The notes beneath the pieces are model-generated. The model saw only the letters and a program-made list of their open reading frames with translations, searched no databases and was not told the DNA's origin. Position numbers and translations under genes: made by a program. From the NCBI GenBank assembly GCA_905221605.1, contig CAJNDS010001446.1:268427-281926 (forward strand): a stretch of DNA of 13,500 nucleotides, read 5' to 3'. Shown piece by piece: positions 1 through 6,965 of the stretch. The stretch is from Symbiodinium natans. Its lineage: Eukaryota > Sar > Dinophyceae > Suessiales > Symbiodiniaceae. Each line of letters starts with the position of its first letter. Positions within the stretch are counted from its first letter, which is position 1.

Positions 1-430
1 TAAACCTTTTCTAGTCAAACCTTGACATTCAGTGAAGTGCATGCTTGCACGTAGTGACACGCTAGGAACGAATGCCGCGTGTTGCAGGCGTTCGTTGCTC
101 AAGTGATGTAGCAACGTAATGCCGCGTGTTGCAGGCGCTCGTTGCTGAGGTGAGGCAGCAACGTAGCCTCTTCTTGAAAAGACCCGCCCGCTCCACCCTA
201 TTTGAAGGACGGTGGGGTGTCGAGGCCTCTTGGCTGCCGTAAGCGCAAGCCAAGGTGCGACTCTGTGACGCCCGCTGCCGCGTTTATGCATGTCAAAAAT
301 GCGATAGGGCGCGTCTCGAGCTTGTGTGAGGGCGCGTTGCTTGTTGTGTACACGTGAGGCGTAGTTCCAGTGTCCGCACTGAGCAACGTGAAGTTTCCAT
401 TCAGACCTTGACATCTTAGTAGTGAGAAGT
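1..430. other. Non-coding stretch, left edge
   Basis: Apart from the tandem duplication at 71-164, I see no gene. The short minus-strand open frames at 62-253 and 198-386 overlap the repeat and have no recognisable motif. The sequence CCTTGACATT near the left edge has a near copy at 405-414, suggesting degenerate duplication. Confidence 0.5.
71..164. repeat. 47-bp tandem duplication with internal hairpins
   Basis: Two adjacent 47-bp units (71-117 and 118-164) start with the same 20 bases and end in GCAACGT. They differ at a handful of positions. Each unit carries an inverted pair, CGTTGCT and AGCAACG, that can fold into a 7-bp stem. The stem is intact in both units while the loop varies. No gene is visible around it. 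Confidence 0.85.
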
Positions 431-432
431 TT

Positions 433-535
433 CCCTAAACCTAAACCCTCAACCTGAACCTTGAAGTCCAAACCCAACCCGCTCCAACAAAACAGTGCAA
501 GCCCGAAACCCTCAACCTGAACCTTGAAGTGCAAG
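433..535. repeat. Degenerate telomere-like CCCTAAA tract with 63-bp duplication
   Basis: The tract opens with CCCTAAACCTAAACCCTC (C-rich strand on plus). A 25-bp stretch at 443-467 recurs exactly at 506-530, giving a 63-bp period. AGTGCAAGCCC follows or precedes the copies at about 494 and 528. It looks like a decayed interstitial telomere repeat that has since been duplicated. Confidence 0.75.
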
Positions 536-654
536 CCCAACCCGCCCCGCCGTCTCGAATTCACTGCGCCTGCCAGTGTTGTCAGTACTTCATCAATTCT
601 GGGCGTCCTCTAAACGCAATCGCCATACCTTCCACGGCGGCGAGAAGCGCGCGT

Positions 655-735
655 GCCTTGTTGTTTCTATTCTTGTTGATATTATTATTGTTAGCCTTAG
701 TGTTGTTGTTCTTCTTCTTGCTAGTTGTTGTTTCC
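655..735. repeat. TTG/TTA/TTC trinucleotide-rich tract
   Basis: This is a run of TTG, TTA and TTC triplets on the plus strand, translating as poly-Leu/Phe/Val in several frames. It is followed at 741-747 by CTTGCAG, which would serve as a splice acceptor with a pyrimidine-rich lead. A GTGAGG donor-like site lies near 829. The 80-bp interval between them is a possible exon but has no recognisable protein, so it is not called. Confidence 0.5.
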
Positions 736-925
736 CACTGCTTGCAGGTTGGGGATTGCTTTGGGGACGTTTGGGGAATTCGGGAGATGTTGGGAAGGCA
801 AACGAGGTTGGTTGGTTTGGCAGACCCGTGAGGTGCGCCGACTTCGGGATGGGCGGCGGCTGGTGGCCAAGAAGTGCTCTGTGAAGGAAACGTGGAACAT
901 GACGTGGGATGTTCCCCCTTTATGC

Positions 926-981
926 TAACAGTCCTTAGTGGGGATTATAATCGGGACTATAGTCCCTATGAAGGACTGTTA
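926..981. repeat. 56-bp imperfect palindrome
   Basis: Perfect 11-bp arms TAACAGTCCTT (926-936) and AAGGACTGTTA (971-981) enclose a second perfect palindrome, GGGACTATAGTCCC (about 954-967). The whole could form a cruciform or a nested hairpin. The size and terminal inverted repeats resemble a tiny MITE remnant, but no convincing target-site duplication was seen. Confidence 0.7.
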
Positions 982-1199
982 GTGGCAAGTGGAACGTCGC
1001 AAAACATGACTCACAACTCGTCTGAACCTGCTCGGGAATGGTGCAAGTGTGAGGGTCGAGTGGGCGAGGAATGACACAGTAGCGATCTCTTCGATTGTGA
1101 TATGTCAGGGTTGTTGTTCCCCACCCTCGGTGAGGGGGTGTCAGATTTTTGTACTCGCTCGGTCTACTCCTCGCCAACAACCGTCTCCCACACCAGAAT

Positions 1200-1400
1200 A
1201 TATTTTGAGAGAGTCCCTGGAGTGCCCAAGCAGTGCCCCATGCCGGGAGTGCCCGACCCCAAGAAATTGCTTGGAGTTCCTGGAGCCCAGAGTATACCCA
1301 AAGAGTCTGGTTTTAGAGAAGCAGCGATTTCTAGGCAATCCCTGGAGTTCCCAACCCCAGAGCATTCCTCTCCCAAAGTGACCTCGAACATTCCTTGCCT
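1200..1400. repeat. Degenerate CCTGGAGT(T/G)CCC repeat region
   Basis: Variants of CCTGGAGTGCCC recur: about 1215 (CCTGGAGTGCCC), 1243 (CCGGGAGTGCCC), 1273 (TTGGAGTTCCTGGAGCCC) and 1340 (CCTGGAGTTCCC). They are often followed by AA and CCC(A/C)AGAG. In one plus frame they read as repeated GVP tripeptides. This could be a decayed tandem array or a low-complexity coding exon, and I cannot decide between the two. Confidence 0.4.
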
Positions 1401-1480
1401 GCAGGGTGGGGACGTTCGAAGTAACACATTTTTTGGGTCGCTTTGCTGGTTGTTGGAACCGCGCCCTTGTGTTGCAGGAC

Positions 1481-1780
1481 ATGGCCGAAAAGCAAAGGCA
1501 GATGTGTGCCGAGCTCAGATCAGGCAGTGCAGACCAAGGACCAGGACAGCGTTCCACTTCAGGCACCATGTGTCCCATAGCCATCATTGCCCCATTTTCT
1601 GTGACTCCCTGTCCGCACATTTCCGTGCAAGCACACCATGGACAACAAGACGAGAAATATTCGATCATCCCCACCCCTAAGCTGCCCAATGTAGGAGCCA
1701 CCACTGCCCTTTTCCGAAGTTCAATGAGTTTAATGCATACACCATCGCACTTCGTCGCAGGATGCCTCCAGGCATACTAA
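1481..1780 (+). CDS. Candidate exon / small hypothetical protein
   Basis: An open frame of 99 codons starts with ATG (MAEKQRQMCAELRSG) and ends in TAA at 1778-1780. It lies just after TTGTGTTGCAG|G at 1467-1478, a good splice acceptor of the AG|G kind usual in dinoflagellates. The first 20 residues are charged and helix-like. The rest is Ser/Pro/Thr-rich without a known domain. Overlapping frames on both strands are also open, so coding status is uncertain. It may be an internal exon rather than a complete gene, with the ATG internal. I do not recognise the product. Confidence 0.22.
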   Translation: MAEKQRQMCAELRSGSADQGPGQRSTSGTMCPIAIIAPFSVTPCPHISVQAHHGQQDEKYSIIPTPKLPNVGATTALFRSSMSLMHTPSHFVAGCLQAY

Positions 1781-1820
1781 GCGACATTGGACACTGCAGA
1801 GATTGTCTGGCCAAACATAT

Positions 1821-1883
1821 TCTCTGGGGGGTGGGCACTCAGGGATGGCGGGTAATTTTAACGCTACGCGACCCGCCTCGGCC
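1821..1883 (+). repeat. Dispersed repeat, copy 1
   Basis: 27 bases at 1821-1847 (starting TCTCTGGGGGGTGGGCACTC) recur exactly at 2455-2481. Both copies continue with GGCGGGTAAT, but copy 2 has a 4-bp insertion before it. The tail of this copy (1861-1883, ACGCTACGC then ACCCGCCTCGGCC) recurs with one mismatch at 10940-10962, so pieces of one repeat family lie at three places. Confidence 0.8.
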
Positions 1884-1950
1884 CGGCCCAGCGCATCCGC
1901 GTGAGCATGGTGATTCCGCAGCGCCCAAGTCGCTGGACCCCAAGCAATAA

Positions 1951-2081
1951 GGGTTGGGTTTAGGGTTGAGGGTTCCGGGTTTATGGTTTGGGGTTTAGGG
2001 TTGAAGGTTAGTTTAGGATTGAGGGCTTAGGGCTCAAGGTTCACGCTTTGGGGTTTAGGGTTTTTTTGGGTTTCGGGTTCA
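1951..2081. repeat. Degenerate TTTAGGG tract (G-rich strand on plus)
   Basis: GGGTTTAGGG, GGGTTGAGGG, GGGTTTATGG, GGGGTTTAGGG and similar heptad variants follow one another. A short echo (AAGGTTTAGGG) lies at about 2160-2170. The orientation is opposite to the tracts at 433, 2687, 3559 and 3753. There is no gene here. Confidence 0.85.
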
Positions 2082-2690
2082 AGAGACGAATCGGCTTGGA
2101 TTGATCGTAGGGTTGAGCCAGGGGGGTGGGGGGGGAAGGGGGGCAAAAGGTCTAAGGTTTAAGGTTTAGGGAAAGGTTCAAGCATAGACTCTTCGGCTCG
2201 TGTAATGCATTCTTGGCGGTGCGGTAGGGGGGGTAGGGGGGGGTAAAAGGGGGGGGCCCTTGCTGGGAGGGGCTTCAACTGCCTCTGGTCCTGGCGAACC
2301 GTCCGCTTGCGGACCCCGGTTTCCTGGGGGGTACCCATTTAAGGCAAAAAAAGGGGTCCAAAAAATGGTTTTGGGTGTCGGGGGAGGATTTGGAGGGGGG
2401 TGCCTGTTCTGACAACCTATACACCTCCGGCCCGAGGCCTCGGCGGATATTGCTTCTCTGGGGGGTGGGCACTCAGGGATGCTTGGCGGGTAATATTGCG
2501 CCCTCTTTGCTGTGTCCCCCGAGTCCCTCACTCAAACACCTATTCAAGCACGTCTATAAGAGCTGTTGAGGCTCGGGATCTTGTGCGTAGAGATCTGGCA
2601 GTCCCCTTAGTTCGGGAAAGTTGTGAGAATCGTGCCGCCATCGTGGGTTCTATAGACCCGAAACCCCAATCCAACACCTGAAGCACTACA
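2082..2690. other. Gene-free, G-run-rich spacer
   Basis: Runs of 4-9 G occur at about 2120-2149 and 2225-2260, separated by short A/T steps, and further G-runs lie near 2380-2400. They are potential G-quadruplex formers. Minus-strand open frames here translate to proline-rich strings and are by-products of the G-runs. Dispersed repeat copy 2 lies inside this stretch. No gene is seen. Confidence 0.55.
2455..2497 (+). repeat. Dispersed repeat, copy 2
   Basis: This is the second copy of the 27-bp core at 1821-1847, followed by CTTG and then GGCGGGTAATATT. Homology with copy 1 fades after that point. The copies are in the same orientation, 634 bp apart, with the G-strand telomere-like tract and the G-run tracts between them. 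Confidence 0.8.
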
Positions 2691-2718
2691 CCCTAAACTG
2701 CCCTAAACCCTAAACTAT
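2687..2718. repeat. Short CCCTAAA telomere-like tract
   Basis: Four CCCTAAA-type units, two of them perfect and adjacent, lie about 110 bp upstream of the RRM gene start. Confidence 0.8.
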
Positions 2719-2827
2719 AGGCCTGAAAGTTGTTTCTGCCACCTCCTGTTGCCCATGCACTGGGTTCTCTCCTGAGGCCTCATTGCATCACGGGCGGCAC
2801 TTCGTGAGTTTCACGTCCGTCAGCCCG

Positions 2828-3334
2828 ATGTTTGAACCAGGTTTGGTAACCTCAGAGTCCTCGAGTAGTGGAGGAAGGTCTGTACCCTCGCCTCATCATC
2901 GGCTGGCGAGCTTGAGTGACAGCCTGCAAATTTGGGGAGTTCCAGTTCCCGAACCTGAACCAGCAGTTTGCAGGCAGGATTGGCCCGAGTCGGCGGACAC
3001 CGTCACGATCAAGAACATTCCCTGTCGCATCCGGCCGCAGGAAGTTCTGTCGGCGGTGCAGGCGCTGGGCTTCACGGAGAACGACCTTATTTACTTGCAT
3101 CTTCCCGTGAAGCAGGGCCGGCCCACCTCTACTCTAGGCTGTTGCTTCATCGGCTTTCGTAGCGTGGCTTTGGCAAGGCAGTTCTGGGAGAAGGCCTCGG
3201 AGTTACGGTTTCCGGATCGCACAAGCCTGAAGGTCCCTCATGTCGAAGCTGCCACATCAGTGAATCCCCGTCGTGCTTCGTCCATGCACGGCGAGGTGCT
3301 CCGTTTCAGGCGTGAAGCCGCAGGAGCTGAGTAG
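2828..3334 (+). CDS. Mei2-like C-terminal RRM protein (RRM_2 type)
   Basis: The open frame gives 168 residues from the first in-frame ATG at 2828 to TAG at 3332-3334. The frame stays open upstream to 2783 without another ATG. Residues 1-55 are Ser/Pro-rich and probably disordered. Residues 57-145 match the Mei2-type RNA-recognition motif: first strand/RNP2-like VTIKNIP (59-65), helix IRPQEVLSAVQALGF, then YLHLPVK, then RNP1-like LGCCFIGF (103-110) and helix ALARQFWEKASEL. Canonical Mei2 proteins have NxGYxFxNF at the RNP1 position, so this is a diverged but clear match. Mei2 proteins bind RNA and control meiosis in yeast, but the role of short dinoflagellate copies is unknown and RNA binding here is inferred. 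The gene has no visible intron, unlike the kinase downstream, so it may be a retrocopy or an exon of a longer gene. Telomere-like tracts lie on both sides. Confidence 0.82.
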   Translation: MFEPGLVTSESSSSGGRSVPSPHHRLASLSDSLQIWGVPVPEPEPAVCRQDWPESADTVTIKNIPCRIRPQEVLSAVQALGFTENDLIYLHLPVKQGRPTSTLGCCFIGFRSVALARQFWEKASELRFPDRTSLKVPHVEAATSVNPRRASSMHGEVLRFRREAAGAE

Positions 3335-3558
3335 ATCATCGCCGCGCGGATGCGTCTGCAGCTGGGGGTCGAAGGACCAGTGTGGATTTGAGGGTCCTCG
3401 TCATTCAAAGGTCCACCGGATCCCTCAACAAACAACCTGGCTGCTGTGAGCGGAGGTGTTAGGGTTTTCACCGGCAGTCTCTTCTTCATTCCTGGGTCCA
3501 AGTCAGCCGGTCTGCTCAGAGAGCCACGAGGGTCCATTCATTCCTGAGGTCCAATCAA

Positions 3559-3620
3559 AAACCCTAAACCCTACACCCTACACGCTGCACCCTACACCCT
3601 ACACCCTACACCCTAAACCC
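3559..3620. repeat. CCCTAAA/CCCTACA telomere-like array
   Basis: About eight heptads lie in tandem, beginning and ending with CCCTAAA and with CCCTACA variants in the middle (one decayed to ACGCTGC). The array sits about 220 bp after the stop of the RRM gene. The variant CCCTACA has been amplified locally, which argues for slippage or unequal exchange after insertion. Confidence 0.88.
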
Positions 3621-3752
3621 AAATGCTAACCCCCCTAGAAGCGATTTTTTTAGGGTTCAGGGTGAGGGGCTGCAACCTTGAATCCTATTTGGAGGTTAAC
3701 CAGCCAGAATTTAATTATACAACTACCTACCCTACCCATAACCTCCAAGTAG

Positions 3753-3811
3753 TCCTAAACCCTAAACCCTAAACCCTCAACCCTAAATCCTAAACCCTAA
3801 ACCCCTAAACC
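3753..3811. repeat. CCCTAAA telomere-like array
   Basis: Seven or eight near-perfect heptads, including CCCTCAA and CCTAAAT variants, lie in the same orientation as the array at 3559. About 130 bp separate the two. Confidence 0.88.
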
Positions 3812-4267
3812 GAAAGACCCAACGTGCTCTTTGGACAGCCGGACAGACGGATCCAGGGGTGCCAGTGCATGCAAGCGAGGCTTTTTTTGTCCCTGTTTCA
3901 TTCTATGCTGACTTTAAACTTGATGTGTGCACATAAATTTCCAGAATTCTCGACAAAAGTCGGATCCCGGGAACGACCGGACTTTGTACAGGATCCCGCT
4001 CTGTACCCCAAAAACAGTCACAGGGTTCTACAAAGCCCGGCAAACATGACTTTATTCAGGCCCCCACTAAACAGAGTGGGACTTTCTAGCAATGGGATAC
4101 TCGGGACTCTCTGCGGGGACACATGGGCACGCGGCGCAAATTTCCCTTCTGCCTCTGCCCTTTCTCCCCACTCACAGGAGCCACTCAAGAACTTCCGGGC
4201 TATCCCTTGCAGCACTCGATGTCTCTTTATTCATGTTGCTGTGTCTGCCAGTTGTGATTCCGTGCAG

Positions 4268-6965
4268 AGGTCTCGAAGAAATTGCTCTCCTGCAAAAAGT
4301 TCGACACGAGTGCGTGGCACAACTCGTCGATTTAGTGTGGACATCAAAGGACTGAGATCTGAGAATGCAGCCGCAGAAGGGACACCCAGTGATCAGCTTG
4401 AGCCGGAGTTTGTTGTCAGGATATGCTGAGCTACTGGATAGTTCTGAAGTTTTATCCTGGAGGCGATGTGCAAAACGAAATTGACGACTGCCGCGAGAGG
4501 CTTGCCTGCAGTCTGGCAAGCCTCATGCATTCGCTTGTCAGAGCCGCTGGCACGCGACATTGATTTCAAAAACCAAGCTCAGGAACGACTTGGAGTTGCC
4601 ATTGGGCAAGGCAAAAAACTGGGTGACCCAGCTCTGCATGGCCCTGAAGCATGTCCACAGCCTGCGGATCGTGCACAGAGACGTCAAGGGCAGCAACATG
4701 TTCATCACGGGTGCCTCTCGGCATCAAGATCCAAGATCCATTCTGTGCTGCCTGCATGGAAAAAGCGGTTTCAGGAGGGATCCCGGCAATGAAGCTTTGA
4801 CGAAAACCTACGAATCTTTAAGCTATCTAAGCTTCGACCTCAGCGGAACAGCTTTGAAGCCTCCCGTTCCGCACCAGGCTCGCAATATCGTGCTTGGAGA
4901 CTTCGGTGTCAGCAAGCAGCTCACTGAGTCGCAGCAGAAAGCGATGACCTCTGCTCAGCCCCGAGTTGCTCTCCACGCTCCGAGATGTTTTCAACCGTGA
5001 GTGCGGCTGGATGGCCTGTCTCTTCATTCCTGCGCATAGGGGATCACATGGGGCGTTGTTTTTTGCGGTGCAGTGTATCGTGGGATGCTGGGGTCTTGGA
5101 CTTCTTGCGGGGAATTCAACCCCCACCCCTCCGCACCCCGAGTTCACTGAGACGGGGCCCGAAATAGACAAGGCCCTTCAAGAGCCCCACCCCACCCCCC
5201 CACGCCACCCCACCCCACCCCACCCCACCCCTCCCCCAGCCCAGCCCACCCCAGCCCACCCCAGCCAACCACCCGACCCCCCACCCCACCCCACCCCACC
5301 CCACCCCACCCCACCCCACAACATTCGCAATTCTGGGGCCTCAGCTAGGCGGTTCGAGGCGGTTCGCAGCCCTTCCATACCGCATCAGGTCGGCAGTCCG
5401 ATGTACATGGCTCCGGAGTGGTGGGATGGCCGTGGAGGCACTGCTGCTTCCGACATGTGGAGCGTGGGCGTGGTGCTCTATGAGCTGTTGGCTCTGACCC
5501 CTCCTTACGACCAGAGGGCAACAGCAACAAAGACATGCAACTTGCACCAAGCGCATTCTGCGAGAGACTCACCTGTTGCGCTGGTTGCCTAGGAGACGAC
5601 CATTTGAAGCCCAGAATGTGCCCAAGTCCGCATTGCATGCCCGAGTGGCTGCAGAGCCAGTCGGTTCATTGTGCAAAGCCTCCGTCATACGGAGAAGAAT
5701 TTGACGAGTCAGTGCCGCCTGAGGTTCTTTCACTGGTGCACAAGATCACTACGGAAGAGCCAGCTGCCTTGGACGAAGATACGGACCAGCAGCTTGCAAC
5801 CTTGGCAATGAGGCTCTTGCAGAAGCGTCCGGCTCCAAGTTGCCTGAGCTGCCATATCTGCCTTGGTATTATCTTTGATGGTTGACTGATGGTTGTGATG
5901 GGCGCTTGACCGTCAGGCACTGCAAAGCCAAAGCTTTAAAAGGCTTTAAAGCTTTGAAGCTTTGAGCAGCCGAGCAAATTCGTGCCCAGGACCGGAGAGT
6001 CGGCCCAGCGCCACGGACGCGTTGGGGTTTCCTGGACTGGAGGATGTCGAGAAGATCCTCGGGAGCCTGTGCTTGAAGTACGTGTTTTACATATGGAATG
6101 CGAAGTCCATAGGGCCACGTGGGCTGCACATGCTGTTCAGATAGACGAGGCCAGTTCTCGCATGTGGCCAAGGTGCCCCAATCCCCCCCACAGTGTTCCT
6201 CCACTACTCCGCTGGAAGAGGGACCAACGTTTCCATGCAAAGGCCTCCCCACCAGCGAGCTAGACCTTACTGTGTTGCTGCCCAGGATTTATCGTGGGGC
6301 CTTGGAGAAGAAATCTGATAAGCAGCAGCGTAAGCAGCTTGTCAGCACTAGCCAGGACGGGCCAGAAGACCCGAGCTATGCAAGTCCCACCTGCGCGCTT
6401 TCAGAGAGAAATATGCTTCTGAAGCTTCACTTACGCCTATATTCTGAAAAGTCAGTCGGAGAAGACTATCCCTGTTTAGTCCGCTGGCTCGTTGCTTTTG
6501 CCAGAGCAACAGCTTCAGATTGCGCAAGCAAGTGCGGCTCAAGCCTTGCGGACTTACGGCTAGGCTTCGACATAGCGGAAGGGCAAGACTCCCCAGCCTC
6601 GTGAGCGCATGAGTTTGCGGTACAAGCTCACTTTCATTGATGTGGTCGAAGACCGTCAGCCTTTACCCAGGCGTTCCAAAAGCTTGCCGTGCAAATCGAG
6701 AGAGCGTTCCACACCATCTTTGGAGGATCAGTATATCATCGAGACAGCTCAGCGACTACTCCAAGCGCTGCCACCGCTGCCACCAGTACCAGCACGGCCC
6801 GTTGTCCCACCGCAACAGCACACCGTGCAAGAGTTGGATACCATCGAGGCCGATGCATGCAGCGAGGACACCGGGCCTCTCCTGACTCTCCAGAACTTCT
6901 TCCAGCAGTTCTTGTGGGTGGCCTTTGTTGTGAGACGTGCTCTCGCCGGCTTCAGCCGAGTTTAA
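4268..6965 (+). CDS. Ser/Thr protein kinase, multi-exon, N-lobe not found
   Basis: Proposed exons: 4268-4349, 4420-4499, 4583-4712, 4878-4964, 5389-5580, 5655-5826, 5990-6077, 6256-6600, 6671-6965 (TAA). The phases join without a break, about 490 codons. In order: helix C with its Glu (GLEEIALLQKVRHE), hinge and GGD (YWIVLKFYPGGD), the catalytic loop HRDVKGSN (Asp codon 4680, Lys 4686, Asn 4695), DFG at 4899-4907 in LGDFGVSKQL, activation segment GSPMYMAPE (APE ends 5418), subdomain IX SDMWSVGVVLYELLAL, then EVLSLVHKI and the C-lobe end LLQKRPESRPSATDAL. The Lys in HRDxK points to Ser/Thr specificity. The style is close to NEK-like or other eukaryotic kinases, and I do not assign a family. 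The last two exons form an unrecognised C-terminal extension with a Pro-rich stretch (LPPLPPVPARPVVPP). All catalytic residues visible are intact. The ATP-binding lysine exon is missing from the window, so the gene is either 5' incomplete, has a very long intron reaching upstream, or is a truncated copy. The catalytic core is certain; exact borders and the two last exons are inferred. Confidence 0.82.
4350..4419 (+). other. Kinase intron, GA-AG, 70 bp
   Basis: Exon ...ACATCAAAG is followed by GACTGAG, and the intron ends TTGTCAG before GATATGC. Both exons are in phase 0, and removal gives VWTSK-DMLSYWIVLKF, the right spacing between helix C and hinge for a kinase. Reading through hits TGA at 4353. 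The only GT alternative nearby (4335) would delete five residues (VWTSK). GA donors are known in dinoflagellates. Confidence 0.65.
4500..4582 (+). other. Kinase intron, GC-AG, 83 bp
   Basis: Donor GAGAG|GCTTGC, acceptor AAGCTCAG|GAAC. The phase-2 join gives DDCRER-NDLELPLGKAKNW, leading directly into the helix before HRDVKGSN. The GT at 4511 does not keep the frame with this acceptor. The frame upstream runs into TGA at 4561. Confidence 0.65.
4713..4877 (+). other. Kinase intron or in-frame insertion, GC-AG, 165 bp
   Basis: Conserved spacing between HRDVKGSN and DFG is restored by removing 4713-4877 (GGGT|GCCTCT ... CACCAG|GCTCGC), giving SNMFITG-ARNIVLGDFG. The segment is a multiple of three and has no stop, so if unspliced it would insert 55 residues in the catalytic cleft region. 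The GT at 4711 does not keep the frame. Confidence 0.6.
4965..5388 (+). other. Kinase intron, GT-AG, 424 bp, C-rich
   Basis: Donor CCCCGA|GTTGCT, acceptor CGCATCAG|GTCGGC, phase 0. Removal gives MTSAQPR-VGSPMYMAPE, a normal activation-segment length. The intron holds the CCCCA array at 5185-5320. A stronger-looking GTGAGT at 4997 does not keep the frame. Confidence 0.75.
5185..5320 (+). repeat. CCCCA pentanucleotide array inside the kinase intron
   Basis: CCCCA units dominate, with AGCCC and CCCCC variants in the middle and seven or so perfect units at the 3' end. The other strand is TGGGG, able to form G-quadruplexes. The long proline/histidine and glycine/tryptophan open frames over it are artefacts of the array. 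Confidence 0.9.
5581..5654 (+). other. Kinase intron, borders ambiguous
   Basis: The frame carrying SDMWSVGVVLYELL stops at TAG 5587, and the next exon (EVLSLVHKI...) is in another frame, so an intron is required. Donors GTTGCG (5572) and GTTGCC (5581) are both phase 0. Acceptors GGCTGCAG (5654) and GAGCCAG (5660) are both phase 0 too. The residues after PPYDQ do not settle it, and a non-GT donor further upstream is possible. Confidence 0.5.
5827..5989 (+). other. Kinase intron, GT-AG, 163 bp
   Basis: Donor CAGAAGC|GTCCGG, acceptor GTGCCCAG|GACCGG. The phase-1 join makes LLQKR-PESRPSATDAL, a textbook end of a kinase domain. The intron contains several overlapping GCTTTAAA/GCTTTGAA units at 5931-5965. 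Confidence 0.78.
6078..6255 (+). other. Probable intron, GT-AG, 178 bp
   Basis: Donor CTTGAA|GTACGT is strong. Of the AG sites I checked between 6140 and 6259, only CCACCAG (6255) restores the downstream open frame (phase 2), giving SLCLN-ELDLTVLLPRIYRG. No conserved domain confirms the join. Confidence 0.45.
6601..6670 (+). other. Probable intron, GT-AG, 70 bp
   Basis: Donor AGCCTC|GTGAGC, acceptor TTTACCCAG|GCG. Phase 2 gives DSPAS-RSKSLPCK. The length equals that of the GA-AG intron at 4350. The exon frame would stop at TGA 6602 without splicing. Confidence 0.5.

Larger units (their letters stand above)
3335..4267 (+). other. Spacer between RRM gene and first kinase exon
   Basis: Besides the two telomere-like arrays, an open plus frame runs 3824-4429, but it shows no domain and no exon-like compositional bias. 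I searched all plus frames for a glycine loop or a VAIK-type lysine that would complete the kinase N-lobe and found none. A pyrimidine-rich stretch leads into TTCCGTGCAG at 4258-4267, the proposed acceptor of the first visible kinase exon. Confidence 0.5.

Noticed and set aside
71-164. CRISPR-like array
   Set aside because: Only two directly adjacent units without spacers, in a eukaryotic context.
1141-1704. 187-codon minus-strand open frame
   Set aside because: Two plus-strand frames are equally open here. The length comes from the CCTGGAGT repeat region, with no motif.
3824-4429. 201-codon plus-strand open frame as a gene
   Set aside because: It has no domain and no ordered composition, and its 3' part overlaps the kinase exon and intron in another frame.
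4353-4563. TGA read as a sense codon in the kinase
   Set aside because: Stops at 4353 and 4561 are removed by introns whose phases fit exactly, so no recoding is needed.
4997-5002. GTGAGT as donor of the DFG-APE intron
   Set aside because: It looks strong but ends the exon in phase 2, which does not join the phase-0 APE exon. The GT at 4965 does.
5116-5378. Long glycine/tryptophan and proline/histidine open frames
   Set aside because: They are translations of the CCCCA array inside the kinase intron.
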